Source of the DNA: Verrucomicrobiota bacterium
GTDB taxonomy: Bacteria > Verrucomicrobiota > Verrucomicrobiia > Limisphaerales > JAGWYX01
Assembly: GCA_018969165.1 (NCBI GenBank)
Contig: JAGWYX010000315.1
Location: forward strand, 1 to 5,602
Length of the DNA: 5,602 nt
Reading direction: 5' to 3'
The notes under the pieces are model-generated. The model made no database searches. It saw only the letters and a program-made list of their open reading frames with translations, and was not told the DNA's origin. Each line of letters opens with the position of its first letter. Position 1 is the first letter of the stretch. A program made the translations under genes and the position numbers. Positions 1 to 5,424 of the stretch are shown here, piece after piece.

Positions 1-29
1 GACAAAAAATGTAAATAGTTGGCCAAAAT

Positions 30-71
30 CGGAGCAGTGCCTCCGCTCCGGCTCGCGTAAACAAGGAGCGG
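30..71. repeat. Two overlapping inverted repeats upstream of the first gene
   Basis: CGGAGC (30-35) pairs perfectly with GCTCCG (45-50), leaving a 9-base loop. CCGCTCC (43-49) pairs perfectly with GGAGCGG (65-71), leaving a 15-base loop. The two share bases 43-50, so only one can form at a time in RNA. No T-run follows either. The flanking bases 1-30 are much richer in A and T than the rest of the window. The repeats could belong to the end of an upstream gene or to the leader of the small gene at 159. In GC-rich DNA such short stems also arise by chance. Confidence 0.3.
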
Positions 72-117
72 CAAACCTAACGGCTTGCTCACCGAAGAGA
101 ACAAACCGGCCCGGCGA

Positions 118-134
118 CGGCCCCTCATGGGCCG
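118..134. repeat. Short GC hairpin just before the small Cys-rich gene
   Basis: CGGCCC (118-123) and GGGCCG (129-134) form a perfect 6-base-pair stem with a 5-base loop. It ends 24 bases before the ATG at 159. No T-tract follows, so it is not a typical terminator. It may be structure in the leader of the next gene, or chance in GC-rich sequence. Confidence 0.3.
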
Positions 135-158
135 CCAGCCGGCCTAGATACGCCAGCT

Positions 159-440
159 ATGAATACTCCCTATTTCAATCTCACCGCCCTGGTCGCCTTG
201 GTGGGCGCCGGGGCCTGCCTGGTGGGCGAGCTTTTTAATCCCAAGGACGCCGGGGCCGCCGCGGTCGCGGCGCGGGCGGCGGTGGTTTCCGCCACACCTG
301 GGGCACAATCGGCCCCGCGCCAGTGCCCCGCGTGCACGGTCCGACCAGCGTCAACGCCCGCCACCAGAACCTGCCCCTACGTGGCGGGGCAGGCAACAGT
401 GGGAACGTCGTGTCCAAAATGTGGTTCCACGGCGAAATGA
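159..440 (+). CDS. Small protein, predicted N-terminal membrane segment and CxxC pairs
   Basis: I do not recognise a family for this 93-residue product. Residues 8-26 form a hydrophobic stretch (start of it: LTALVALVGAGACLVG) suited to a single membrane anchor or uncleaved signal. An Ala-rich stretch follows (31-45). The C-terminal half carries CPAC (56-59), a lone Cys72 and CPKC (85-88, followed by G). Two CPxC knuckles 25 residues apart look like a small zinc ribbon or another metal or redox site, which is inference. The residues before Cys20 do not make a good lipobox. The ATG at 159 has no clear Shine-Dalgarno sequence, which lowers confidence. The next gene starts 287 bases downstream, so it is probably not tightly coupled to it. 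The ordered Cys pattern and the hydrophobic N-terminus favour a real gene. Confidence 0.55.
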   Translation: MNTPYFNLTALVALVGAGACLVGELFNPKDAGAAAVAARAAVVSATPGAQSAPRQCPACTVRPASTPATRTCPYVAGQATVGTSCPKCGSTAK

Positions 441-493
441 ACCTGTCAACATTCTTGTTTCACTCCGCGCAACGCACCGTGATCCTTGGGCTC

Positions 494-519
494 GCAGGCC
501 GCTATTCATTCCGGCCTGC
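494..519 (+). terminator. Possible terminator-like hairpin after the small gene
   Basis: GCAGGCCG (494-501) and CGGCCTGC (512-519) form a perfect 8-base-pair stem with a 10-base loop. It lies 53 bases after the TGA of the small gene. No T-run follows, so it does not meet the usual intrinsic terminator pattern. In GC-rich genomes stem-only terminators occur, but it could equally be leader structure. Confidence 0.3.
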
Positions 520-558
520 ACCAGGTAACAACTCGCACCGCTCGAATCACGATCCTGG

Positions 559-642
559 CGGCCCGACTGGCGGTCCGTTGGCCAGACTCAGGTCGGGCCG
601 GCGGCAAGCGGCGGGGGACCGGGCAGTGTAACGTCCGCCGGC
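559..642 (+). other. Inverted-repeat cluster upstream of the hydrolase gene
   Basis: CGGCCCGAC (559-567) pairs perfectly with GTCGGGCCG (592-600). Inside it TGGC (568-571) pairs with GCCA (581-584), giving a 13-base-pair stem with a 9-base loop and a 7-base bulge on the right side. A second pairing, GCCGGCGG (597-604) with CCGCCGGC (635-642), reuses bases 597-600, so the two stems exclude each other. The rest of 441-727 shows no convincing gene. The open frames crossing it lack family features and a good start. Whether this is a regulatory leader, a DNA site or chance cannot be decided here. Confidence 0.35.
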
Positions 643-727
643 GGTTGCTCCAGCTCCATTTCAGGCTTAGGGTGGGGAAGGTTTTATCGCGCAGATTGGG
701 CTGCGGGTCGAGAACGTCGGGCTGGTT

Positions 728-1411
728 ATGAGAGGACATGCGAAGGTTGCGGCGCCAGTGGTTTGGGCCGACCACGTGCGGATTCCCATGGGCAACGTGA
801 GTTTGGACGGCGATCTGGTCCTGCCGCCGGAACCGCGGGGGGTGGTCTTGTTCGCGCACGGCAGTGGCAGCAGCCGGTTCAGTCCGCGCAATCAAGCGAT
901 TGCCGAGGTGCTGAATGACCACGGATTTGGCACGTTGTTATTTGATTTGCTGACCTGGGAGGAGGAGGCCTTAGAGGCCAAGGCCGGTTACCTTCGTTTC
1001 GATGTCGATTTGCTGGCCAACCGGTTGATCGGCGCGACGCGGTGGGTCCAACGCCGCGCGGATACCGGGGATTTACCCATCGGTTATTTTGGAGCGAGCA
1101 CCGGGGCGGCGGCCGCCCTGGTAGCGACGGCGCAGGGGGGCGAATCCGTGCAGGCGGTGGTGTCGCGAGGCGGTCGGCCGGATCTGGCTGGCGCGGCCTT
1201 GCCGCAGGTCACCACGCCGACCTTGCTGATTGTGGGGGGGCGAGACCGTGTGGTCATTGAACTGAATCAGCAGGCCGTGGCGCGCCTCAGCGGCATCAAG
1301 GAACTGAAGGTCGTGCCGGGCGCCACGCATCTCTTCGAAGAGCCGGGAACCCTCGAAGAGGTGGCCCGATTGGCGACCGCCTGGTTTCGGCGACATCTGC
1401 GAGGGCGGTGA
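728..1411 (+). CDS. Alpha/beta hydrolase, dienelactone hydrolase-like
   Basis: This 227-residue cytoplasmic protein has the full alpha/beta hydrolase layout. An early strand and oxyanion loop appears as FAHGSGSSR (42-50). The nucleophile elbow is GASTG (122-126), with Ser124 as nucleophile. The acid is probably Asp173 in GGRDRVV, and the base His201 in GATHLFEEPG. The length is typical for the dienelactone hydrolase-like group, and no signal peptide is seen. The substrate is unknown. The start at 728 is the first standard start after an in-frame TAG at 668. A later ATG at 788 would remove an N-terminal strand (HVRIP) that looks like part of the fold. The Shine-Dalgarno sequence is weak. The gene ends 4 bases before the phosphoribosyltransferase ATG, so the two are probably one operon. 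Family assignment is secure; the reaction is not. Confidence 0.9.
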   Translation: MRGHAKVAAPVVWADHVRIPMGNVSLDGDLVLPPEPRGVVLFAHGSGSSRFSPRNQAIAEVLNDHGFGTLLFDLLTWEEEALEAKAGYLRFDVDLLANRLIGATRWVQRRADTGDLPIGYFGASTGAAAALVATAQGGESVQAVVSRGGRPDLAGAALPQVTTPTLLIVGGRDRVVIELNQQAVARLSGIKELKVVPGATHLFEEPGTLEEVARLATAWFRRHLRGR

Positions 1412-1415
1412 ACCA

Positions 1416-2081
1416 ATGCACGCCCAGTTTCGCGACCGGAAGCACGCGGGTCAGTTGCTGGCGGCGCGACTCCTTGGCTACGCCGGGCGAAGCGACGTGC
1501 TGTTGCTGGCGCTGCCGCGCGGTGGGGTGCCGGTGGCCGTGGAAATCGCCGCCCGCCTCCACGCGCCGCTGGACGTCTTCGTCGTCCGCAAGCTCGGGGT
1601 GCCAGGACACGAAGAACTGGCCATGGGGGCCATTGCCACGGGCGGGGTGCGCGTGCTCAATGCCGAGGTGCTGGACCAGTTGCGAATCCCCGAGCGGCTG
1701 ATCGACCTGGCCACCCTCCGCGAGGTCAAAGAACTCCGACGCCGGGAACAACACTACCGCGGCGACCGTCCGCCACCCGCGGTGACCGGCCAGACGATCA
1801 TCCTGATCGATGACGGGCTGGCCACCGGCTCGACGATGCGCGCGGCGGTGTCGGCCTTGCGCCCGCAACACCCCGCGCGGATCGTAGTCGCCGTCCCCAC
1901 GGCCGCGCCATCAGCCTGCGAGGAGCTGCGGCAGGCAGCCGACGAGGTGGTGGCCGTCCTGACACCCGACCTGTTCTACGGTGTCGGCCAGTGGTACTTG
2001 GATTTTTCCCAAACCACCGACAACGAGGTCCGCGACCTCCTCCGGCAAGCGGATCGTCAATGGCAATCCACCCCCGCCTGA
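1416..2081 (+). CDS. Predicted phosphoribosyltransferase (COG1926-like)
   Basis: This 221-residue protein carries the type I phosphoribosyltransferase PRPP-binding loop: IILIDDGLATGSTM (128-141), with the acidic pair Asp132-Asp133 and the Thr-Gly-Ser-Thr phosphate loop. An upstream LPRGGVPVA (33-41) matches the loop seen in this predicted family, and VVRKLGVPGHEELAMG (56-71) is another family hallmark. Such proteins are expected to bind phosphoribosyl pyrophosphate, but the acceptor base or substrate is unknown. The ATG at 1416 is preceded by a GAGGGCGG purine-rich stretch (1401-1408) at suitable spacing and inside the end of the hydrolase gene. This suggests translational coupling. In some bacteria, including mycobacteria, the same hydrolase and phosphoribosyltransferase domains occur in one polypeptide, which supports a shared role. 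A salvage function is only one possibility. Confidence 0.9.
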   Translation: MHAQFRDRKHAGQLLAARLLGYAGRSDVLLLALPRGGVPVAVEIAARLHAPLDVFVVRKLGVPGHEELAMGAIATGGVRVLNAEVLDQLRIPERLIDLATLREVKELRRREQHYRGDRPPPAVTGQTIILIDDGLATGSTMRAAVSALRPQHPARIVVAVPTAAPSACEELRQAADEVVAVLTPDLFYGVGQWYLDFSQTTDNEVRDLLRQADRQWQSTPA

Positions 2082-2140
2082 ACCGCGCCCCCACGGACGC
2101 CAGTCCCCTCCTGCTTGATCTCCAGGCGATCCGAACGGCC

Positions 2141-2647
2141 TCAGCCGGGCCCGGGCGCGTCCAGGAAGATGATGCGAGTGCCAGGGTTGCTGGCGGGGGT
2201 GAATTTGTCCAGCAGACTCGGGGCGGCATCGGCGACCGGCGGCGCGGGCGCAGCCGCGGCCTGACCGCCGTCGGACTTCAGCGCGGACCGCAACGCGCTC
2301 TCGACCAATTCCGCGCAATGAATTTTCATGGGTGGAAGGGGTCCCAACTCCCCTGCCAGCTCCTCGGACCTGAGGGCGAGGGCCTCGGCGGCGGTCTTGC
2401 CGCGAATCAATTCCGTCGCCAGGCTCGCGACCGCGATGGCGGTCTCACACCCGAAAGACTGGAACGTGGCGCGGTCGATGACTTTCTTGCCGTTTTGCTC
2501 TTTGAACTTGATCCAGAGCCGCAACATCTCGCCGCAGTCGGAATTGCCGACGGTGCCGACCGAGTCGGCGTCTGTCAGTTCGCCCATGTTTTGCGGGTTG
2601 CGCAGGGCTTCGGTGATTCGTTTTTGGAGATCGTCGTTCATCGTCAT
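2141..2647 (-). CDS. IscU/NifU N-terminal-type Fe-S cluster scaffold
   Basis: The product (168 residues) aligns along its first 125 residues with IscU and the NifU N-terminal domain, which hold a nascent [2Fe-2S] cluster built from SufS/IscS-derived sulfur. All three ligand cysteines are present: Cys38 in GNSDCGEML, Cys67 in FGCETAIA and Cys111 in KIHCAEL. The residue two after the first Cys is Glu40, where the family normally has Asp. LPPMK (104-108) corresponds to the LPPVK motif that HscA-type chaperones bind in IscU. After about 125 an Ala/Pro-rich linker leads to an unusual C-terminal tail ending in GTRIIFLDAPGPG. No NifU-type C-terminal domain is present. The ATG at 2647 is favoured over 2641 because TGAGG (2657-2661) lies 9 bases upstream. 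This is the last gene of the suf operon. A longer in-frame start at 3103 would run antiparallel to nothing but overlaps the rhodanese gene and was rejected. Confidence 0.9.
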   Translation of the reverse strand: MTMNDDLQKRITEALRNPQNMGELTDADSVGTVGNSDCGEMLRLWIKFKEQNGKKVIDRATFQSFGCETAIAVASLATELIRGKTAAEALALRSEELAGELGPLPPMKIHCAELVESALRSALKSDGGQAAAAPAPPVADAAPSLLDKFTPASNPGTRIIFLDAPGPG

Positions 2648-2656
2648 GGCCACCGG

Positions 2657-2661
2657 CCTCA
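2657..2661 (-). promoter_or_regulatory. Ribosome binding site overlapping the rhodanese stop
   Basis: On the - strand TGAGG (2661-2657) includes the TGA stop of the rhodanese-like gene and sits 9 bases before the ATG at 2647. Ribosomes ending the upstream gene would be placed on the start of the scaffold gene, which suggests translational coupling. It also decides between the two nearby ATGs (2647 and 2641). Confidence 0.55.
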
Positions 2662-3267
2662 CCCGAGCCGGTAACGTCGCACTTGGGGATCGACCTCGCG
2701 CGACCAGGCATCGATCCCGCCGCGCAGGCAACGCACGCCCTCGAACCCATGACCGCGGAAAAAGGCGGCGGCATCCAGGCCTTGTTTCCCCTCGTGATCG
2801 ATGACCACAAAGAGCCGCGTGCGCGGCCAATGACCCATGATTTCCTGCATGGTGGCCTGCGACAGGAGCAGCGCCCCGTCGATGTGCACGGCTTCGAACT
2901 CTTCCCGCGACCGCACATCCACCAGTTTCACGGTCGCGTCCTGCCGGAGAAGGTCGGCCAGTTCCCGCGGCGCGATCAGGATTTTCGCATCCTGACCGTG
3001 GCTGGCCCGGAGGTGCTCCAACACCTCGCGCACGGCCAGTTGGTTGTTCCGGCGACAAAGCTCTTCGAGCGTCTCGTCCGGCTGAAAGGCGCAACTGGAG
3101 CATCCCCCGATGTGGTAGCGGTGGAACAAGGCGCGTTGGGCGCCGGGGAAGGCCTCGAGCACCTCGCGCATGGTCGAGCCCGGCCCGATCGTATCCGTGG
3201 TCGTCCGCGTGTCCGAAGCGAGCGTCATCGTTCCTGTGAATTCGCGGCCATGATTGATCTCGGCCAT
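2659..3267 (-). CDS. CSSC domain fused to degenerate rhodanese-like domain
   Basis: This 202-residue protein has two parts. Residues 26-90 resemble the DUF1858 type of small helical domain, with YHIGGCSSC ending at a CxxC pair (Cys56, Cys59) and a third Cys71. Residues 96-190 form a rhodanese-like fold: LVDVRSREEFEAVHIDGA (115-132, the conserved DVR and H-I-x-G signature) and LRGGIDAW (181-188). The position of the catalytic Cys in the usual CxxGxR loop is Asp157 (IDHEGKQG), so ordinary sulfurtransferase chemistry by this loop is unlikely. Cys180 is close to the final strand but not at the active site. It sits between sufS and the IscU-type gene, so a role in sulfur or redox handling there is reasonable inference. 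The ATG at 3267 is preferred to a TTG at 3273 that overlaps the sufS stop; GGCGG is 6 bases before the ATG. Confidence 0.85.
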   Translation of the reverse strand: MAEINHGREFTGTMTLASDTRTTTDTIGPGSTMREVLEAFPGAQRALFHRYHIGGCSSCAFQPDETLEELCRRNNQLAVREVLEHLRASHGQDAKILIAPRELADLLRQDATVKLVDVRSREEFEAVHIDGALLLSQATMQEIMGHWPRTRLFVVIDHEGKQGLDAAAFFRGHGFEGVRCLRGGIDAWSREVDPQVRRYRLG

Positions 3268-3269
3268 TT

Positions 3270-4532
3270 TCAACCGCCGAAGAATTTCTGAATCTCGCCG
3301 ATCACCGCGATGAACCGGTCCACTTCCTCCCGCGTGTTGTAGAAGTAGAAACTGGCGCGCGCGGTCGAGACCACGCCCAGTCGCCGCATCAGGGGTTGAT
3401 TGCAGTGGTGCCCGCCCCGCAAGGCCACGCCCCGCTGGTCCGCCACCGTCACGACGTCATGGGCATGCGCGTCGGCCAGCAAAAAGCTGACCAAGCCGGC
3501 CCGGCCCGTCTTGGGCCCGAACAGCCGGATGCCCTTGAGGCTCGACAACCGCTCGTAAGCGTAGGTCGCCAATTCCTGGTCGTGCCGGAAAATCCGGTCG
3601 CGCCCGAGGCGGTCCAGGTAATCCATGGCTGCGTGCAGGCCAACGGCGCCGGCGATGTCAGGCGTCCCCGCCTCGAACCGGTGCGGCGCCGGCTTGTAGG
3701 TGGTCCGTTGAAAATCCACGGACAGGATCATCTCGCCGCCGCCCTGGTACGGCGGCGTGTCCGCGAAGACCTCGCGCCGGCCGTAAAGAACGCCGATGCC
3801 GGTCGGCCCGCAGATCTTATGGCCGGAGAAGGCGAGAAAATCGCAGCCAATTTCCTGCACGTCCACCGGCCGGTGGCCGGCGCTCTGCGCGGCATCGACC
3901 AGGGTGACGATCCCCCGCTTGCGGGCGCGGGCGCACAAGTCGGCCACCGGGTTGACGGTACCGAGGCTGTTGGAAATGTGCGTCAGGGCCAGCAGCTTGA
4001 CCTCGCGGGTCAGGAGCTGATCGAACCGGTCGAGGTCCAGCAGGCCGTCGTCGCCGGTGACCGGCACGTAGGCCAGCCGGGCCCCGGTGCGTTCCGTCAG
4101 CAGTTGCCACGGGACGATGTTGCTGTGGTGCTCCATCTCGGTCAGCAGGATGACATCGCCGGACCGGAGGGACTGCGCACCCCAGGTTTGGGCGACGAGG
4201 TTGATCCCCTCGGTGGTGCCGCGGGTGAAGACGATCTCCTCGGCGCCGCGGGCGTTGACGAAACCGGCGGCGCGTTCGCGGGCGGCTTCGAAGGCGGCCG
4301 TGGCGCGGTTGCTCAGTTCGTGGATGCCGCGGTGCACATTGGCATTGTCGTGCTCGTAATAGCGCTGCAAGGCCTCGATCACCGCGCGCGGCTTCTGGCT
4401 CGTCGCCGCGTTGTCAAAATAAACCAACGGGTGGCCGTGCACCGGCTGCTCCAGAATCGGGAAATCGGCGCGGCAGGCCGCCCAATCCAGGGACGGCTTC
4501 GGCGCCGGCGGGTTGGCCACTTCGGCGATCAT
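3270..4532 (-). CDS. sufS: SufS-type cysteine desulfurase
   Basis: The 420-residue product is a class V aminotransferase-fold, PLP-dependent cysteine desulfurase that makes a protein-bound persulfide from L-cysteine and releases alanine. Family marks in order: YFDNAATSQKP (38-48), NANVHRGIHELS (63-74), TRGTTEGINLVA (103-114), EMEHHSNIVPW (132-142), the PLP-region VDAAQSAGH (212-220), the PLP lysine Lys239 in FSGHKICGPTG, and RGGHHCNQPLM (372-382) with catalytic Cys377. The HHC-x-QP form with a compact loop is the SufS (group II) type rather than IscS. The length is normal. The ATG at 4532 overlaps the Rieske TGA (ATGA) and is preceded by GAGG (4540-4537), so the much longer frame opening at 4676 is not used. 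The sulfur acceptor is expected to be SufU, the IscU-type protein, or both. Confidence 0.97.
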   Translation of the reverse strand: MIAEVANPPAPKPSLDWAACRADFPILEQPVHGHPLVYFDNAATSQKPRAVIEALQRYYEHDNANVHRGIHELSNRATAAFEAARERAAGFVNARGAEEIVFTRGTTEGINLVAQTWGAQSLRSGDVILLTEMEHHSNIVPWQLLTERTGARLAYVPVTGDDGLLDLDRFDQLLTREVKLLALTHISNSLGTVNPVADLCARARKRGIVTLVDAAQSAGHRPVDVQEIGCDFLAFSGHKICGPTGIGVLYGRREVFADTPPYQGGGEMILSVDFQRTTYKPAPHRFEAGTPDIAGAVGLHAAMDYLDRLGRDRIFRHDQELATYAYERLSSLKGIRLFGPKTGRAGLVSFLLADAHAHDVVTVADQRGVALRGGHHCNQPLMRRLGVVSTARASFYFYNTREEVDRFIAVIGEIQKFFGG

Positions 4533-4840
4533 CCCACCTCGACTTTCAAGTCGTCCCCGTCGATGATGACCTTGTAGCTGTGGACGCCGTCGTCGGCCGG
4601 CGGACCCAGCGGGGCGCCGGTGCGCAGATCGAAATCCGCGCCATGCCAGGGGCAGGTGACGGTCGTGCCGGCGCAACTGCCTTGCGAGAGCGGCCCACCG
4701 CTGTGGGGGCAGGCCTCGTCGATGGCATAGAACGTCCCGTCGATGTTGAACACCGCAATCGTTCGGCCTTCGACCTCGTAACAGGCGGCCTGGCCCGGAG
4801 GCAGGTCCTGCACCCCGGTGATTCGAATCAATTTAGCCAT
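4529..4840 (-). CDS. Rieske-type [2Fe-2S] ferredoxin
   Basis: The 103-residue protein is a stand-alone Rieske domain. The cluster ligands are visible as CPHSGGPL (44-51; Cys44, His46) and CPWHGADFD (63-71; Cys63, His66), the CxH...CxxH pattern. There is no membrane anchor, so it should be a soluble cytoplasmic electron carrier of the kind named non-heme iron oxygenase ferredoxin subunit. No oxygenase gene is near. It lies between sufT and sufS, with its TGA overlapping the sufS ATG, so its natural role is probably in the iron-sulfur pathway, for example giving electrons to cluster assembly, or as a client. This is inference from position. The start is ATG 4840, not GTG 4855, because GGAGG lies 8 bases before 4840. 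Confidence 0.95.
   Translation of the reverse strand: MAKLIRITGVQDLPPGQAACYEVEGRTIAVFNIDGTFYAIDEACPHSGGPLSQGSCAGTTVTCPWHGADFDLRTGAPLGPPADDGVHSYKVIIDGDDLKVEVG
4537..4540 (-). promoter_or_regulatory. sufS ribosome binding site inside the Rieske gene
   Basis: On the - strand GAGG (4540-4537) lies 4 bases before the sufS ATG at 4532, within the last codons of the Rieske gene. The stop and start share bases as ATGA. This combination points to coupled translation of the two proteins and rules out the long upstream frame. Confidence 0.6.
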
Positions 4841-4848
4841 AAGACGGT

Positions 4849-4853
4849 CCTCC
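4849..4853 (-). promoter_or_regulatory. Strong ribosome binding site of the Rieske gene
   Basis: A perfect GGAGG (4853-4849 on the - strand) is 8 bases before the ATG at 4840. It lies between that ATG and the sufT stop at 4860-4862, and it would lie inside the coding region if the GTG at 4855 were used. It therefore fixes the start at 4840. Confidence 0.75.
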
Positions 4854-4859
4854 ACGGGT

Positions 4860-5414
4860 TCACATCAGGCCCAACTGCAGCCGGGCGGCCTCGCTCATCA
4901 TCCCCTGATTCCATTGCGGTTCCCAGACCAACTCGACGTTGGCCTCGTCCACGGCTTCGAGCGACAGGAGTTTGTTCTGCACGTCTTGCGCCAGCATCGG
5001 ACCCATGCCGCAACCGGGCGCGGTGAGGGTCATCTTGACATCGACGCGATGGCTGCCGCCGCCCATCGGCGAGAGCTGGCAGTCATAGATCAGCCCCAGA
5101 TCGACGATGTTCACCGGGATCTCCGGGTCATAACATGTCTTGAGGGCCTCCCAGACCTGCGTTTCGAGCGTCTGGACCGTCACCGGCTGTCCCGGTGTAC
5201 CCGCCGCCGGCCGGGCCGCCACGGTCAAGCCCAATGCGTCGGCGTCCTTGCCGTCAATGCGAAACAGGTTGCCATTGACGACGACGGTGTAACTGCCGCC
5301 CAGGGCCTGGGTGACGTGGGCCTGCTCGCCCTTCTGCAAGGTGACCGTGGTGCCGACCGGCACGATGGCCGCCTGGACGTCCCGACTGAGGGTTACCGGT
5401 GCGTTGTCCTGCAT
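4860..5414 (-). CDS. sufT: SufT, putative Fe-S cluster assembly/maturation protein
   Basis: The 184-residue product has the two-part architecture of SufT. An N-terminal region of about 70 residues (SRDVQAAIVPVGTTVTLQKG at 10-29; a beta-rich segment GSYTVVVNGNLFRIDGKDADALG at 40-62, of which NGNLFRIDGKDADALG is family-typical) is followed by a DUF59/MIP18 domain with DPEIPVNIVDLGLIYD (96-111) and the conserved TAPGCGMGPML (131-141; Cys135). DUF59 proteins act in maturation or transfer of iron-sulfur clusters; in Staphylococcus aureus SufT matters when cluster demand is high. The ATG at 5414 has no good Shine-Dalgarno sequence; a purine-rich GGCGGGAG is about 22 bases away. The only candidate explanation seen is a promoter very close to the start. 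The gene is 40 bases after sufU and 19 bases before the Rieske ATG. Confidence 0.93.
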   Translation of the reverse strand: MQDNAPVTLSRDVQAAIVPVGTTVTLQKGEQAHVTQALGGSYTVVVNGNLFRIDGKDADALGLTVAARPAAGTPGQPVTVQTLETQVWEALKTCYDPEIPVNIVDLGLIYDCQLSPMGGGSHRVDVKMTLTAPGCGMGPMLAQDVQNKLLSLEAVDEANVELVWEPQWNQGMMSEAARLQLGLM

Positions 5415-5424
5415 AACCGTTGGG

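Noticed and set aside
323..631. + strand open frame of 102 codons overlapping the small gene and the intergenic stretch
   Set aside because: It has no domain or membrane pattern, begins inside the small gene in another frame, and crosses the inverted repeats. Coding potential is not supported.
660..687. Possible promoter for the hydrolase (TTCAGG, 16 bases, TTTTAT)
   Set aside because: Only 3 of 6 and 4 of 6 bases match the consensus and the spacing is one short, so it is not distinguishable from chance.
1296..1871. - strand open frame of 191 codons opposite the hydrolase and phosphoribosyltransferase genes
   Set aside because: It overlaps two well-supported genes, its product is rich in Arg/His/Gln without family motifs, and it is best explained as a shadow frame.
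2648..3103. Longer start for the IscU-type gene (up to 3103)
   Set aside because: The extra 152 residues are Arg/Ala/Gly rich, match nothing in IscU and lie out of frame over the rhodanese gene. The ATG at 2647 has a good Shine-Dalgarno sequence and begins where IscU begins.
3268..3273. TTG start for the rhodanese-like gene at 3273
   Set aside because: It adds only two residues and overlaps the sufS stop. The ATG two codons later has GGCGG 6 bases upstream and is the more common start.
3396..4577. Long + strand open frame (393 codons) opposite sufS
   Set aside because: It is antisense to a clearly conserved cysteine desulfurase. The encoded residues show no domain pattern, and long antisense frames are expected in GC-rich genes with biased third positions.
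4533..4676. Longer start for sufS at 4676
   Set aside because: The extra 48 residues are Arg-rich and run over the Rieske gene in another frame. The ATG at 4532 has its own Shine-Dalgarno sequence and gives the normal SufS length.
4841..4855. GTG start for the Rieske gene at 4855
   Set aside because: It would put the perfect GGAGG (4849-4853) inside the coding region; the ATG at 4840 has that sequence at ideal spacing.
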